Source: Schlesneria paludicola DSM 18645 (GTDB lineage Bacteria > Planctomycetota > Planctomycetia > Planctomycetales > Planctomycetaceae). From it: a stretch of 64,000 nt of DNA. The notes beneath the pieces are model-generated. The model was not told the DNA's origin. It saw nothing but the letters and a program-made list of their open reading frames with translations, and did not search any database. The DNA is taken from the NCBI RefSeq assembly GCF_000255655.1, contig NZ_JH636435.1, positions 1,378,136 through 1,442,135 on the forward strand. The letters are read 5' to 3'. The position numbers and the translations under genes were made by a program. Shown here one piece after another: positions 9,277-17,519 of this stretch; the stretch's first letter is position 1; every line of letters starts with the position of its first letter.

Positions 9277-10464
9277 GTGACGACCACTCCTGATACCGCA
9301 GACTCGATCGATTTTCCGCTTGTGGCAGGTGGTTTTGACGAACTGCTCACGAGAAGGATCACGAATTCTGAAACACAGTTTGCAATCCGACTGACACGAG
9401 TCGTCGTTCTCGTCGCCGTGACGTGGATCCCACTCCTGTTGTTGTCGTTGGCTTCGGGCCACGCCGTCAGTGGGCGCGTCGACGTTCCCTTGCTGCATGA
9501 CCCGGCGTTATACGGTCGGTTCCTGTTTGTGCTGCCGGTCTTGGAACTGGCGGAGGTCGTCGTCGCTCTCAGCCTGATTGTTCAAGTGCGGCATTTCATT
9601 CAATCGGCCATCATTCCTGAACAGGAAAGAACGCGGTTCATCGCTGCCGTCAACGAAGTGATCAGGATCCGTGTCTCAATCTATGCCGAGCTTGCAATCG
9701 CCGCGCTGGCATGGGGAATCTCAATCACCATGAGACTGATCATCATGCGGGGAGAAGCCTCGAGCTGGGAACATCTCGACAGTTCGATCACTCCCGCAGG
9801 ATGGTGGTACGCCCTCGTCAGCCTGCCGGTTCTCTTGTTCTTCCTCATTCGCTGGTTGTTCATTTTCTCGCTGTGGGCGCTATTCTTGTTCCGTGTCTCG
9901 CGACTGGACCTGCGCTTGACTCCGACTCACCCAGATCACGCGGGAGGTCTGGGCTTTCTTGGTTGGGGACTCGCAAGTTTCGCGTCCGTTCTCATGGCGG
10001 TGTCGGCCGTGATTTCGGCCGGGTTTGCCTACGAAATCCTGCACGGCCATGAATCGCTTGACCGCTTGAAGTACCACGTCATCGTGTTTGTGATTCTGGC
10101 AATCATCGTGATCCATATGCCTCTTCTGGCTTTCGCCGGTGGCCTATCGCGTTTGCGATTTCGTGGACTTCTGAACTACAGCCGGCTGGTTTTACGCCAC
10201 GATCGTGCATTCGATGAGAAGTGGATTGAAAATCCCCAGCCCGCAACCAAGGCGAGCGAGCCCTTGCTTGGCTCTTCGGATGTTCAATCGCTCGCGGACA
10301 TCGCCACTGCGTACAACCACGTCGATGATATGTGGTTGATCCCGTTCGACTTGAAGGGATTTGCAGTACTGGTGGTGTCTGCCCTGCTTCCGATGGTTCC
10401 GCTGATTGCCACCGTGATCCCGTTGAATGAAATCCTGCCAAAGTTGCTCGAACTGCTGCTGTAA
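9277..10464 (+). CDS. Polytopic membrane protein of unknown function
   Basis: 395 residues from a GTG start. About six to seven hydrophobic segments are visible: near residues 42-62, 85-107, 135-155, 172-205 (possibly two), 228-250, 262-285 and 365-390. A cytoplasmic-looking loop with SRLDLRLTPTHPDHAGGLGF (around residue 215) is a conserved-looking motif of this type of protein. No enzyme signature, transporter motif or signal peptide is recognised. The downstream glycerophosphodiesterase-like gene starts 57 bp after its stop on the same strand, so the two may be cotranscribed. Confidence 0.8.
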   Translation: MTTTPDTADSIDFPLVAGGFDELLTRRITNSETQFAIRLTRVVVLVAVTWIPLLLLSLASGHAVSGRVDVPLLHDPALYGRFLFVLPVLELAEVVVALSLIVQVRHFIQSAIIPEQERTRFIAAVNEVIRIRVSIYAELAIAALAWGISITMRLIIMRGEASSWEHLDSSITPAGWWYALVSLPVLLFFLIRWLFIFSLWALFLFRVSRLDLRLTPTHPDHAGGLGFLGWGLASFASVLMAVSAVISAGFAYEILHGHESLDRLKYHVIVFVILAIIVIHMPLLAFAGGLSRLRFRGLLNYSRLVLRHDRAFDEKWIENPQPATKASEPLLGSSDVQSLADIATAYNHVDDMWLIPFDLKGFAVLVVSALLPMVPLIATVIPLNEILPKLLELLL

Positions 10465-10520
10465 CATGTCGGATTGCCGAGGCCTTGACACCTCTTCATT
10501 CAATCATCGGAGCCTTTCTT

Positions 10521-11435
10521 ATGCGCCACATCAGACGCCAACTGCATGGTCCGCTAGGTGATCCGGTACACCCGCCCACGGCAGCGTCCCTCATGACGCG
10601 CCAGCCCAGGGCATACTGGATGGTGCTCGTGCTCAGTCTTATGGCCTCAGGAGGCCCGTCCTTAGTCGTCGCGGATGACGCGTCTGCCGTGATTCCCTTC
10701 AAACAGGCCCATGCACACAACGACTACTTGCACGCTCGTCCGCTGCAAGACGCGCTCGACCAAGGATTCGGCAGTGTCGAAGCCGACATCTTCCTGAAGG
10801 GCGATCAACTGTTGATCGGTCACGAAGAAAAAGACCTGCTGCCAGGACGCACCTTGGAGTCGCTTTACCTCGATCCACTCCGCGAACGAATTCGATCGCG
10901 CAAAGGTTGGGTCTATGGTCCAGGCTTCCATTTCTCACTCTTGATCGACGTCAAAACAGACGCCGACGAGACATACACGGTGCTGGACCGAACTCTCACC
11001 CGCTACGCCGACATCCTTTCTGTAACGCAAAACCGCCGCTTCGAACGAAAGGCGGTGACGATCGTCCTCAGCGGAAACCGCGCCCGCGACCTCATCACGA
11101 AGCAACCCATACGCTATGTCGGCATCGACGGCCGTCCCGAAGATCTCGATTTGCAGTTCGCCGCCGAGTTGATGCCGTGGATCAGCGCCCGCTGGGGCGC
11201 ACTCTTCACCTGGAAGGGCGAAGGACCATTGCCAGCCGACGAACGAGCGAAACTGGTCGATCTGGTCACACGCGCTCATGAACGCGGCCAACAGGTCCGC
11301 TTCTGGGCCACCCCCGAAAACGAACTCGCGTGGAAAGAACTGCTGTCGGCCAAAGTCGATCTCATTAACACCGACAACTTAGTTGGCTTACGCAAGTTCC
11401 TGATCTCGCAATCACTCGATTCGCCCACACCGTGA
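10521..11435 (+). CDS. Secreted glycerophosphodiester phosphodiesterase-like protein
   Basis: 304 residues. The core begins FKQAHAHNDYLHARPL, where the HAHND motif stands in for the HRG/HN catalytic region of PI-PLC-like TIM-barrel phosphodiesterases. It continues with VEADIFLKGDQLLIGHE, the Glu/Asp metal-binding strand plus the second His. A later FSLLIDVKTDAD is a further metal-ligand strand. This layout matches the AIM6-like branch of GDPD proteins. It would hydrolyse a phosphodiester outside the cytoplasm. The N-terminus has a hydrophobic stretch, YWMVLVLSLMASGG, followed by a small-residue cleavage region. The ATG at 10521 has GGAG eight bases upstream; ATG 10593 is an alternative that would give a more compact signal peptide. 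Confidence 0.85.
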   Translation: MRHIRRQLHGPLGDPVHPPTAASLMTRQPRAYWMVLVLSLMASGGPSLVVADDASAVIPFKQAHAHNDYLHARPLQDALDQGFGSVEADIFLKGDQLLIGHEEKDLLPGRTLESLYLDPLRERIRSRKGWVYGPGFHFSLLIDVKTDADETYTVLDRTLTRYADILSVTQNRRFERKAVTIVLSGNRARDLITKQPIRYVGIDGRPEDLDLQFAAELMPWISARWGALFTWKGEGPLPADERAKLVDLVTRAHERGQQVRFWATPENELAWKELLSAKVDLINTDNLVGLRKFLISQSLDSPTP

Positions 11436-11511
11436 TGAGTGATCTCCAACGCCGTCACAATTTTGGAAAGCGCAGACGTATTAGCAGGCGGATTGTGCCC
11501 CCAAAACACCT

Positions 11512-11865
11512 TTACGGACGAACAATTCGAAGATTGAGCAGCGGAGCGTTCGCGACAGGTCCGAAGATTTGTCGCCATTGAGGGGTACCGGCGGGTTGAA
11601 GCATCGCCGACGGAATCGCAAACTCAATACGAAATGGACCTGTACCACCAGGCTTCGGTGCTCCCGGCAATGTGACAAAGACACGTTCTCCGCCTTTTAA
11701 AGTCAAAGGAATATGTGTCGGCGCCGACTTCCACTGTTCAACCTCTTCTGAACTTGCCCAGCGGTGCACTTCGACATACGACGACGGAAGCGGTCCCATA
11801 AATGATTCGTAAATGATTTGCATCGAGCCACTTTGAATCGGGGTTGAAAAACAAGACCGAAACAC
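11512..11865 (-). CDS. Hypothetical protein paired with LysM protein
   Basis: 117 residues from a GTG at 11865 (an ATG at 11823 is the next choice). It starts 12 bp after the stop of the LysM gene on the same strand, which supports a shared transcript. The sequence is beta-rich with no signal peptide: PTHIPLTLKGGERVFVTLPG, then PFRIEFAIPSAML. The shape suggests a small beta-sandwich domain, but no family is recognised. It may partner the LysM protein, because the pair is isolated from other genes by 75 bp downstream and over 600 bp upstream. Confidence 0.6.
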   Translation of the reverse strand: MFRSCFSTPIQSGSMQIIYESFMGPLPSSYVEVHRWASSEEVEQWKSAPTHIPLTLKGGERVFVTLPGAPKPGGTGPFRIEFAIPSAMLQPAGTPQWRQIFGPVANAPLLNLRIVRP

Positions 11866-11877
11866 TGTTTCTGGTGA

Positions 11878-12492
11878 TTACTGACTATTCAAGAGCATGT
11901 TGCGAGTGACCACGTTTCCCATTCCATCAAGCGGCTCGGTGCCCTTCACGGGGAACGATTCTTTGCCGTACACAGGCAATTTTCGGTTATAAGCCTCTTG
12001 CTCAACGCCAGTCATGAAATCTTTGAACTTTGCAAAGTCCTTCAGTTGCTCTTTGGGAAACCGACGTCCTCGATCGACGGGAACGCTTCCGCCCGACAAC
12101 GGCAATCTCCCGAAGTAAACCCAAGACATCAGTTCTTCATCAGTCGCTTTTTTGACGACAACGACGACGGCAGGAGTCGCCTTGAATTTGCCCCCTTTGA
12201 CCGCAGCAGACTTTGGACCGGCTCGCGTTGGCCGAGTTGACGACGAGGCGGATGCTTTCGCCGAACTCTGATGTTCAAATGAATTGCCGGCCGAAGTCGG
12301 CGCAACTTTCGAGTGATTTTTAAGGTCTTCCATCAAAGGCAATTGGATGACTTGCCCAACCTTGATGACATCTGCATTAACGATTCGGTTGTAACGCGCA
12401 AGCGCTCGATACAAATGAGCGTCGTCATATTCATGTTTTGCGATTGACGCCAATGTTTCGCCAGCCTTAACCGAGTGCGACTTTGTTTTCAT
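11878..12492 (-). CDS. LysM-domain protein
   Basis: 204 residues. A single LysM domain occupies about residues 5-52 (HSVKAGETLASIAKHEY, then VIKVGQVIQLP), which normally binds N-acetylglucosamine-containing glycans such as peptidoglycan. A Ser/Ala/Lys-rich linker (about 60-110) leads to a C-terminal region of unknown fold with many Lys, Phe and Pro residues. No signal peptide is visible, so how it would reach the wall is unclear; cytoplasmic LysM proteins occur in phage-tail-like structures, but no tail genes are near. Start: ATG 12492 with CGAGGT upstream, preferred over the longer frame to 12537. Confidence 0.82.
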   Translation of the reverse strand: MKTKSHSVKAGETLASIAKHEYDDAHLYRALARYNRIVNADVIKVGQVIQLPLMEDLKNHSKVAPTSAGNSFEHQSSAKASASSSTRPTRAGPKSAAVKGGKFKATPAVVVVVKKATDEELMSWVYFGRLPLSGGSVPVDRGRRFPKEQLKDFAKFKDFMTGVEQEAYNRKLPVYGKESFPVKGTEPLDGMGNVVTRNMLLNSQ

Positions 12493-13145
12493 AGCGAACC
12501 TCGTTGCACAAACCGTTTGTTGGAATTCACATGCCATTTCCCGTAAGCGGCCTACATCGAAACACCACTAACGCTAGTGATAATGAGAACACTACCACTT
12601 CGAACTCAAAATGTGAACTCGTCACGCATCCGATGTTGCCGGATGAATTCGTGGCCTCCGTCCGCAACGCGACGCTCAAGTTGCTCATCCAGGATCGCTC
12701 GCGAAAGTCGCGAAGGGTTTAACCTTGTCGCATCTTGCAAGAGCCCCAATGTCACACCGAATCCATCGCGAGGTGCGCGAGTGCTTCAAAGCTGGAAGGT
12801 CAGCAACAGCAGCACCCTCGCCTCGCTATTCGCGCACGACAGAAGATGCCCCTGGTTTCGCCTTTCTTGCTTCTGCAGGGTGACGCCCTAAGGACCTCAT
12901 TCAATCTGAGGTTGAAAGGCTCGGTCGGATTGCGATTTGGCGAAATGCCGACCATGATCCGTCAATCTTCGGCGTCCATCGGGCACTGCCTGAGTCGAAG
13001 CTTCGTTCTGGCAGTCTGTTGAAACAACGAGGACGACTCCATGCAGATCCAACAATGCCTGACGTTGTGAACCGCAAGTTGCCCGCCCATTGATTTCAAC
13101 AGACTGCGAGCCTGGAAAATCAACACCTTCTGAACAGGGATTTGC
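12493..13145. other. Intergenic region with one R1 repeat
   Basis: 653 bp between divergent genes. Apart from the R1-like repeat near 13012-13106, no gene, RNA or regulatory site is recognised. Promoters for the LysM gene and the hydrolase must lie here. Confidence 0.4.
13012..13106. repeat. R1 dispersed repeat, diverged copy 3
   Basis: Terminal inverted repeat CAGTCTGTTGAAA pairs with TTTCAACAGACTG, 95 bp end to end, the same size as other R1 copies. The interior is strongly diverged. It ends about 40 bp before the downstream hydrolase start. Confidence 0.6.
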
Positions 13146-14873
13146 ATGCGACACGCCTTGATCCTTCTCCTGATCTGGACGATTGCCGGACCGAACACCC
13201 TCTGGGGCGACACGCCTCCGACGATCACTCGGAAGACCATCAAAGTTCCGATGCGGGATGGCGTTCTTCTGGCCACGGACGTCTATTCCCTGCCCGACAC
13301 TCCGCGCGGTCCCGTGCTGCTGATGCGCTCACCCTACAACAAACTCGGTGGAAAATCGGCAGCCGAACGATTCGCCGCCGCGGGATACATTGCCGTCGTA
13401 CAGGATTGCCGTGGACGACATGAATCCGAAGGGACCTTCGTCCCCTACAACAACGAAGGGCAGGATGGATTTGACACAATCGAATGGCTAACGCAACAGA
13501 CCTGGTGCAACGGCCAGATCGGAATGTGGGGCAGTTCGTATGTCGGAGCCACGCAATGGCAGGCCGCGGTCGAACATCCGCCCGGCCTGGTCACGATCAC
13601 CCCCACCGCGACCTTCAGCAGCTTCTATCGCAATCTGTATCTGGGCGGCGCGGTGCGATTGTCATTGATCACCGGCTGGGCCTCGTCACAGTCCGTCCGG
13701 CCTGCTAATGCCGAATTGACCAAGGACTGGAATCACACCATTCGTTTCCTCCCGCTGAGCAACATCGATCGCGAGATCGGCTGGCCCATCCCCTGGCTGG
13801 AAGGCATGCTGACACACACGACACCAAATGGCTATTGGAAGCGGCTCGACATGACGGACGAAATCACCGATCTGAAAATGCCCATCCAGCATGTCGTCGG
13901 AGTCTATGACTTTTTCTCTCGCGAATCGGTCAACAATTTCGTCCGCATGCAGAAGCAGGCGAAAGATCCAGAAACGCGACGAACTCAGCAGTTGATTCTC
14001 GGCCCTTGGGATCACGGCACCATTGGAAAATCGAAAGTCGGTGAGATCGATTTCGGTCCACGCGCAGAACTTGATGCGTTGGGAGAAAACCTGGCATGGT
14101 TTGATCGAGTCCTCAAGCCAAATTCCGCGGCCGCATCCAAGCCGATTCCCGCCGTTCGTTATTTCTCGATGGGAGACAACGCCTGGCACGAAGCCGCCAC
14201 ATGGCCACCGCATTCCACCGATCCCACTCGCTTTTACCTCCACTCCGAAGGCCGCGCGAACACCAGCCAGGGCAATGGCCGCTTGGATCGACACCCTCCT
14301 CAGGCCGACGAACCCGCCGACGCGTTCCGGGCCGATCCAGACAACCCAGTGCCCGCCTGTCCCGTCACGTCGTCCCGCGATCTCTTTGCCGCCACGTGGG
14401 CACCGGTCGATCAACGGACCATCGAAGAACGAAACGATGTGCTGGTCTATTCGACCGAGCCTCTCAAAGAACCCCTCACATTTGCCGGTGACGCCCAACT
14501 GGAACTGTTCGTTTCGGCCGACACCCCGGATGCGGATTGGGTTGCAAAATTGATTGACGTGCATCCCAACGGTTTCTCGCAAAATCTGGCCGTCGGCATT
14601 CTGCGAGGCCGTTTCCGCGACTCAGAGCAATCCCCGACGCTCTTGCAACCGGATCAAGTTTATCGATTGCTCATCGACCTGGGCCCGATCGCCGCACAAC
14701 TTCAACCGGGACATCGCCTGCGCATCGATATTTGCGGCAGCTACTTTCCCTTGTTCGACCGCAATCCCAACACTGGCGAGGGACCATTTGGAAAGAAGAC
14801 GACGATCTCAACCGAAAAAGTCTATCATGGCTTGAAAACAGGCTCGCGACTTTTGCTGCCTTGTCTGCCTTGA
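13146..14873 (+). CDS. CocE/NonD-family serine hydrolase, exported
   Basis: 575 residues. A signal peptide (residues 1-20, RHALILLLIWTIAG, cleavage near WGD) is followed by an alpha/beta-hydrolase with the nucleophile elbow in IGMWGSSYVGATQW, the GxSYxG signature of the X-Pro dipeptidyl-peptidase S15/CocE group. The upstream strand RMPMRDGV-like start (VPMRDGVLLATDVY) and the catalytic His region (GPWDHGT) are present. The C-terminal jelly-roll (PLTFAGDAQLELFVSADTPD, LRIDICGSYFPLFDRN) is the non-catalytic domain of this family. It likely cleaves esters or acyl-amino compounds in the periplasm. AGGGA lies just before the ATG. Confidence 0.92.
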   Translation: MRHALILLLIWTIAGPNTLWGDTPPTITRKTIKVPMRDGVLLATDVYSLPDTPRGPVLLMRSPYNKLGGKSAAERFAAAGYIAVVQDCRGRHESEGTFVPYNNEGQDGFDTIEWLTQQTWCNGQIGMWGSSYVGATQWQAAVEHPPGLVTITPTATFSSFYRNLYLGGAVRLSLITGWASSQSVRPANAELTKDWNHTIRFLPLSNIDREIGWPIPWLEGMLTHTTPNGYWKRLDMTDEITDLKMPIQHVVGVYDFFSRESVNNFVRMQKQAKDPETRRTQQLILGPWDHGTIGKSKVGEIDFGPRAELDALGENLAWFDRVLKPNSAAASKPIPAVRYFSMGDNAWHEAATWPPHSTDPTRFYLHSEGRANTSQGNGRLDRHPPQADEPADAFRADPDNPVPACPVTSSRDLFAATWAPVDQRTIEERNDVLVYSTEPLKEPLTFAGDAQLELFVSADTPDADWVAKLIDVHPNGFSQNLAVGILRGRFRDSEQSPTLLQPDQVYRLLIDLGPIAAQLQPGHRLRIDICGSYFPLFDRNPNTGEGPFGKKTTISTEKVYHGLKTGSRLLLPCLP

Positions 14874-14962
14874 ACTCGACTGGCATTCCTGTCGAATCGT
14901 TTTGAAGTTGCGTTCTTCGAGAAACACTGCTCTCACGAGGACGCTGCGTGAACGATTTCCGT

Positions 14963-15113
14963 CTCTCTTAACACCACAGCGTGGTGGAGTGAACAAGCCC
15001 AGGGGTGCGATCAGTACGATCGTTCCCCTGGGAATGACGCCGCAAAGTTTTGCTCTGTCATGGCAAACGGACGGTCCAAATTGGGCAAACGATGCATTCC
15101 TTCCGCCGTGACG
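14963..15113 (+). repeat. R3 dispersed hairpin repeat, copy 1
   Basis: It begins ACCACAGCGTGGTGG, then carries GCCCAGGGG...CCCCTGGG flanking a CGATCG-rich hairpin, then TTTGCTCTGTCATGGCAAA and GGTCCAAATTGG. The same order occurs on the other strand at about 40257-40405. It lies between two convergent genes and its hairpin may act as a bidirectional terminator (inference). The rest of the gap 14874-15277 is featureless. Confidence 0.7.
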
Positions 15114-15277
15114 AGTAGTAGATCGTGTGGAGCGTCACCCGATCCAACTGAACCGCGACAAAGCTCCACAATCCTGCATGAAGAACAGGCAGCCGCGGCC
15201 GAAAATGCCCAGCGAAACAGCGTCTCCACTCGGGTCCCTGAACCGTGACTTTTGACGCTTGAAACACGTCCTTCACA

Positions 15278-16120
15278 TCAGGAACCTGGGTCGGCGAGTT
15301 GTTCATAGATGACCGAGAAACTTGCGAGCGTATTTGGACCGAAGGTGGTACTGATGGCCACATCGACCGCATCGCGGCCCCGCGCAATCAACACCCGTCC
15401 CATCCGCGCATCATTGTTGCGCGGATCAAATGTGTACCACCGACCGCCAAGAAACACCTCGATCCATCCCGCAAAATCCATGGGAGCCGGGTTGTACGGA
15501 CGGCCAATATCACCCACATACCCCGTGCAATACCGCGCGGGAATGTTCAGGCAACGACAGAGTGCCACCGCCAGATGTGCATAGTCGCGACAAACGCCGA
15601 CCCGCTCGTTGTAGGCTTCGACAGCCGTGCGCGTGGCTCGAGCCTTCGTGTAATCGAAGCGAATATGGTTGTGGACGAAATCACACACCGCTTGCACGCG
15701 AGACCACCCCAGTGGCGTGCCGCCAAACAAGCTCCATGCCGTCTGCATTAACAAATCGGTCTCACAATACCGACTGGCGAGCAAATAGACCAAAGTCTCT
15801 TCAGGCAACTCCCAGACCGGATGCTGACGCGCCTCCAAGGCAACGGCATCAACCGTTCCATTGCAACGAACAACGGCCGACGTACTGATCTTCGTGCGAC
15901 CGGCAGGCGCCTCAAGCCGACTGCACCAATTCCCAAATCCATCGCGATAACACTGAATGTCGACTGACGGACTGACGACGAGTTGGTCCGGCTTGACGAT
16001 CTCATACGCATGACTGAAATGAATGTTCAGCATCAGCAACATCGGCGTCGGTTGCGGGCAATCAAAAACCAGTTCGTATCCAACCTTAATCTGAATGACG
16101 GTCTCGCTTTCCAGAATCAT
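15278..16120 (-). CDS. Transglutaminase-like (cysteine protease fold) protein
   Basis: 280 residues. The N-terminal half is a beta-rich domain (YELVFDCPQPTPMLLMLNIH). The core domain starts near residue 155 with the catalytic Cys in ERVGVCRDYAHLAVALCRCL and continues through IPARYCTGYVGD to WYTFDPRNN, which holds the conserved Asp. In canonical transglutaminase-like proteins a His precedes xW(F/I)E; here the segment is MDFAGWIEVFL, so the usual His is absent. The length and domain order match the conserved bacterial transglutaminase family protein often found beside peptidase or ATP-grasp clusters, but no such genes are close. No signal peptide, so probably cytoplasmic. Confidence 0.85.
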   Translation of the reverse strand: MILESETVIQIKVGYELVFDCPQPTPMLLMLNIHFSHAYEIVKPDQLVVSPSVDIQCYRDGFGNWCSRLEAPAGRTKISTSAVVRCNGTVDAVALEARQHPVWELPEETLVYLLASRYCETDLLMQTAWSLFGGTPLGWSRVQAVCDFVHNHIRFDYTKARATRTAVEAYNERVGVCRDYAHLAVALCRCLNIPARYCTGYVGDIGRPYNPAPMDFAGWIEVFLGGRWYTFDPRNNDARMGRVLIARGRDAVDVAISTTFGPNTLASFSVIYEQLADPGS

Positions 16121-16824
16121 GCTTAAGTTCGATCAGCCACTTCTCCGCACACATCGGCAGACTCCACGATGATCACTGTTCACAGGCCGTTAAAGGGCTC
16201 CGTTTCCCTCCGCAAAACCGCGCCCCTGCGCGCAACAAACTCTGTGACCGAATACAATCTGCCATGCGTCCCGCGACCAGTCGACGCACAACTCATACCG
16301 CAATCGCATTTCATTACCGTTCCTCTCCGTGTCTCTGCGTCTCCGTGTCCCCCCTCCAGTGCGTTCCCATCGGACGCGCAGCGTGCAAGTGGCCCCAAAC
16401 TCAATCGATGATGACGCAACCCCCATCTCGGCGAATGCTGAACGCCAAACAACCAACCCGCGCGGACAACATGCACATTCGTAGACATCACATCTCGTCG
16501 GACTCAGGATATTCCTGAGCACGCCAGTTCAGACAACTCGGATTTGCTGACGTCGCCTTCCGCAGAAACTGCCTGACAAGTCACTAAAATTCAGGCATGG
16601 AAAAGAAAGCGTCAGAACGAGTTCCGATACGTCGTTTTTCTGACAGATTGACAACCGAAATTCCGAAAGCTGAAACAATCGGATGAAACTCATCCTGCCA
16701 GATCCCCAATAGCCGTAGGGCATCTCTGCACGCTCGTTCAGGGCGTTCGAAATTTCGGGCCGATAGTTGCACATTTGCCTCCCTCGTAAGTTCGGCCTCG
16801 CTCACCAAGGTTACGGGACAGCGT
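16121..16824. other. Intergenic region, no supported gene
   Basis: 704 bp between divergent genes. A CT-rich stretch near 16320-16350 (CTCCGTGTCTCTGCGTCTCC) is a low-complexity sequence. Several short reading frames exist on both strands, but none has a ribosome binding site with plausible protein texture. Confidence 0.4.
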
Positions 16825-17436
16825 ATGTCCATTGAAGATGTTTCGAACTCAATCGAAGTTCTCCGCACGGAAGTGATGCGAGAACTTCAAAGGTACCGAG
16901 ACCACAACTCCTGCATCACCGTTTCGGCACTACTCACCCGGTGCCTTCGCGCCTGGCGATACCCCGATGCCTATCCGATGACGGTACGCGTCTCGATCTA
17001 CAATGCCAAAGCCCGCGAATGGATGGAACAATTCGGCATCCCCCGCACGGAAGCGGAAATTGCCGATTTCAATCAGTCGGGTAGCGCACATGTCTACATC
17101 GGGTACACCCCCGAGAACCTGCTGCCACACAACCACTGGTCCGGTCACCTGGCCGTCATCGTGCCGCATCTGTTCGACGAGCGGCATGGTCTGGTGGACC
17201 TCACCGTCGTCCAGGCAAACAAGCCCGAGTGGGGCATCGAACTGCCCCCGATGATCCTTAAGGTCACCGACAACTTTCTCGCTGGCACGAAACCGTGTTC
17301 CACGATAGTCCAAGGCTGCCAGGTCATCTACGAAGCGTTCCCTGACGACAAGTCGTACAACAAGATCGGCCACTGGAAGAAGATCCCCAAACTCCGCGAA
17401 ATGGCCGAACGAATCGTCGAACGGCTCGCGAGCTAA
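16825..17436 (+). CDS. Hypothetical cytoplasmic protein
   Basis: 203 residues with normal codon texture and GGGA before the ATG. An N-terminal helical part (to about residue 90, ending near the Trp/Met-rich AREWMEQFGIPRTEAE) is followed by a beta-rich part containing HNHWSGHLAVIVPHLFDERH and VDLTVVQANKPEWGIELPP. The conserved-looking His, Asp and Gln residues in this segment could form an active site, for example of papain-like or amidase type, but I recognise no family. There is no signal peptide or membrane segment. The hybrid kinase gene is convergent 83 bp away and unrelated by transcription. Confidence 0.75.
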   Translation: MSIEDVSNSIEVLRTEVMRELQRYRDHNSCITVSALLTRCLRAWRYPDAYPMTVRVSIYNAKAREWMEQFGIPRTEAEIADFNQSGSAHVYIGYTPENLLPHNHWSGHLAVIVPHLFDERHGLVDLTVVQANKPEWGIELPPMILKVTDNFLAGTKPCSTIVQGCQVIYEAFPDDKSYNKIGHWKKIPKLREMAERIVERLAS

Positions 17437-17519
17437 CAGCCACTTTGCCGTGCTCGCTCTGCGAGTATCACCCGCCAGCGTCGTACGATCTATCCTTCTC
17501 ACGCCGCGTCGTCACGACG

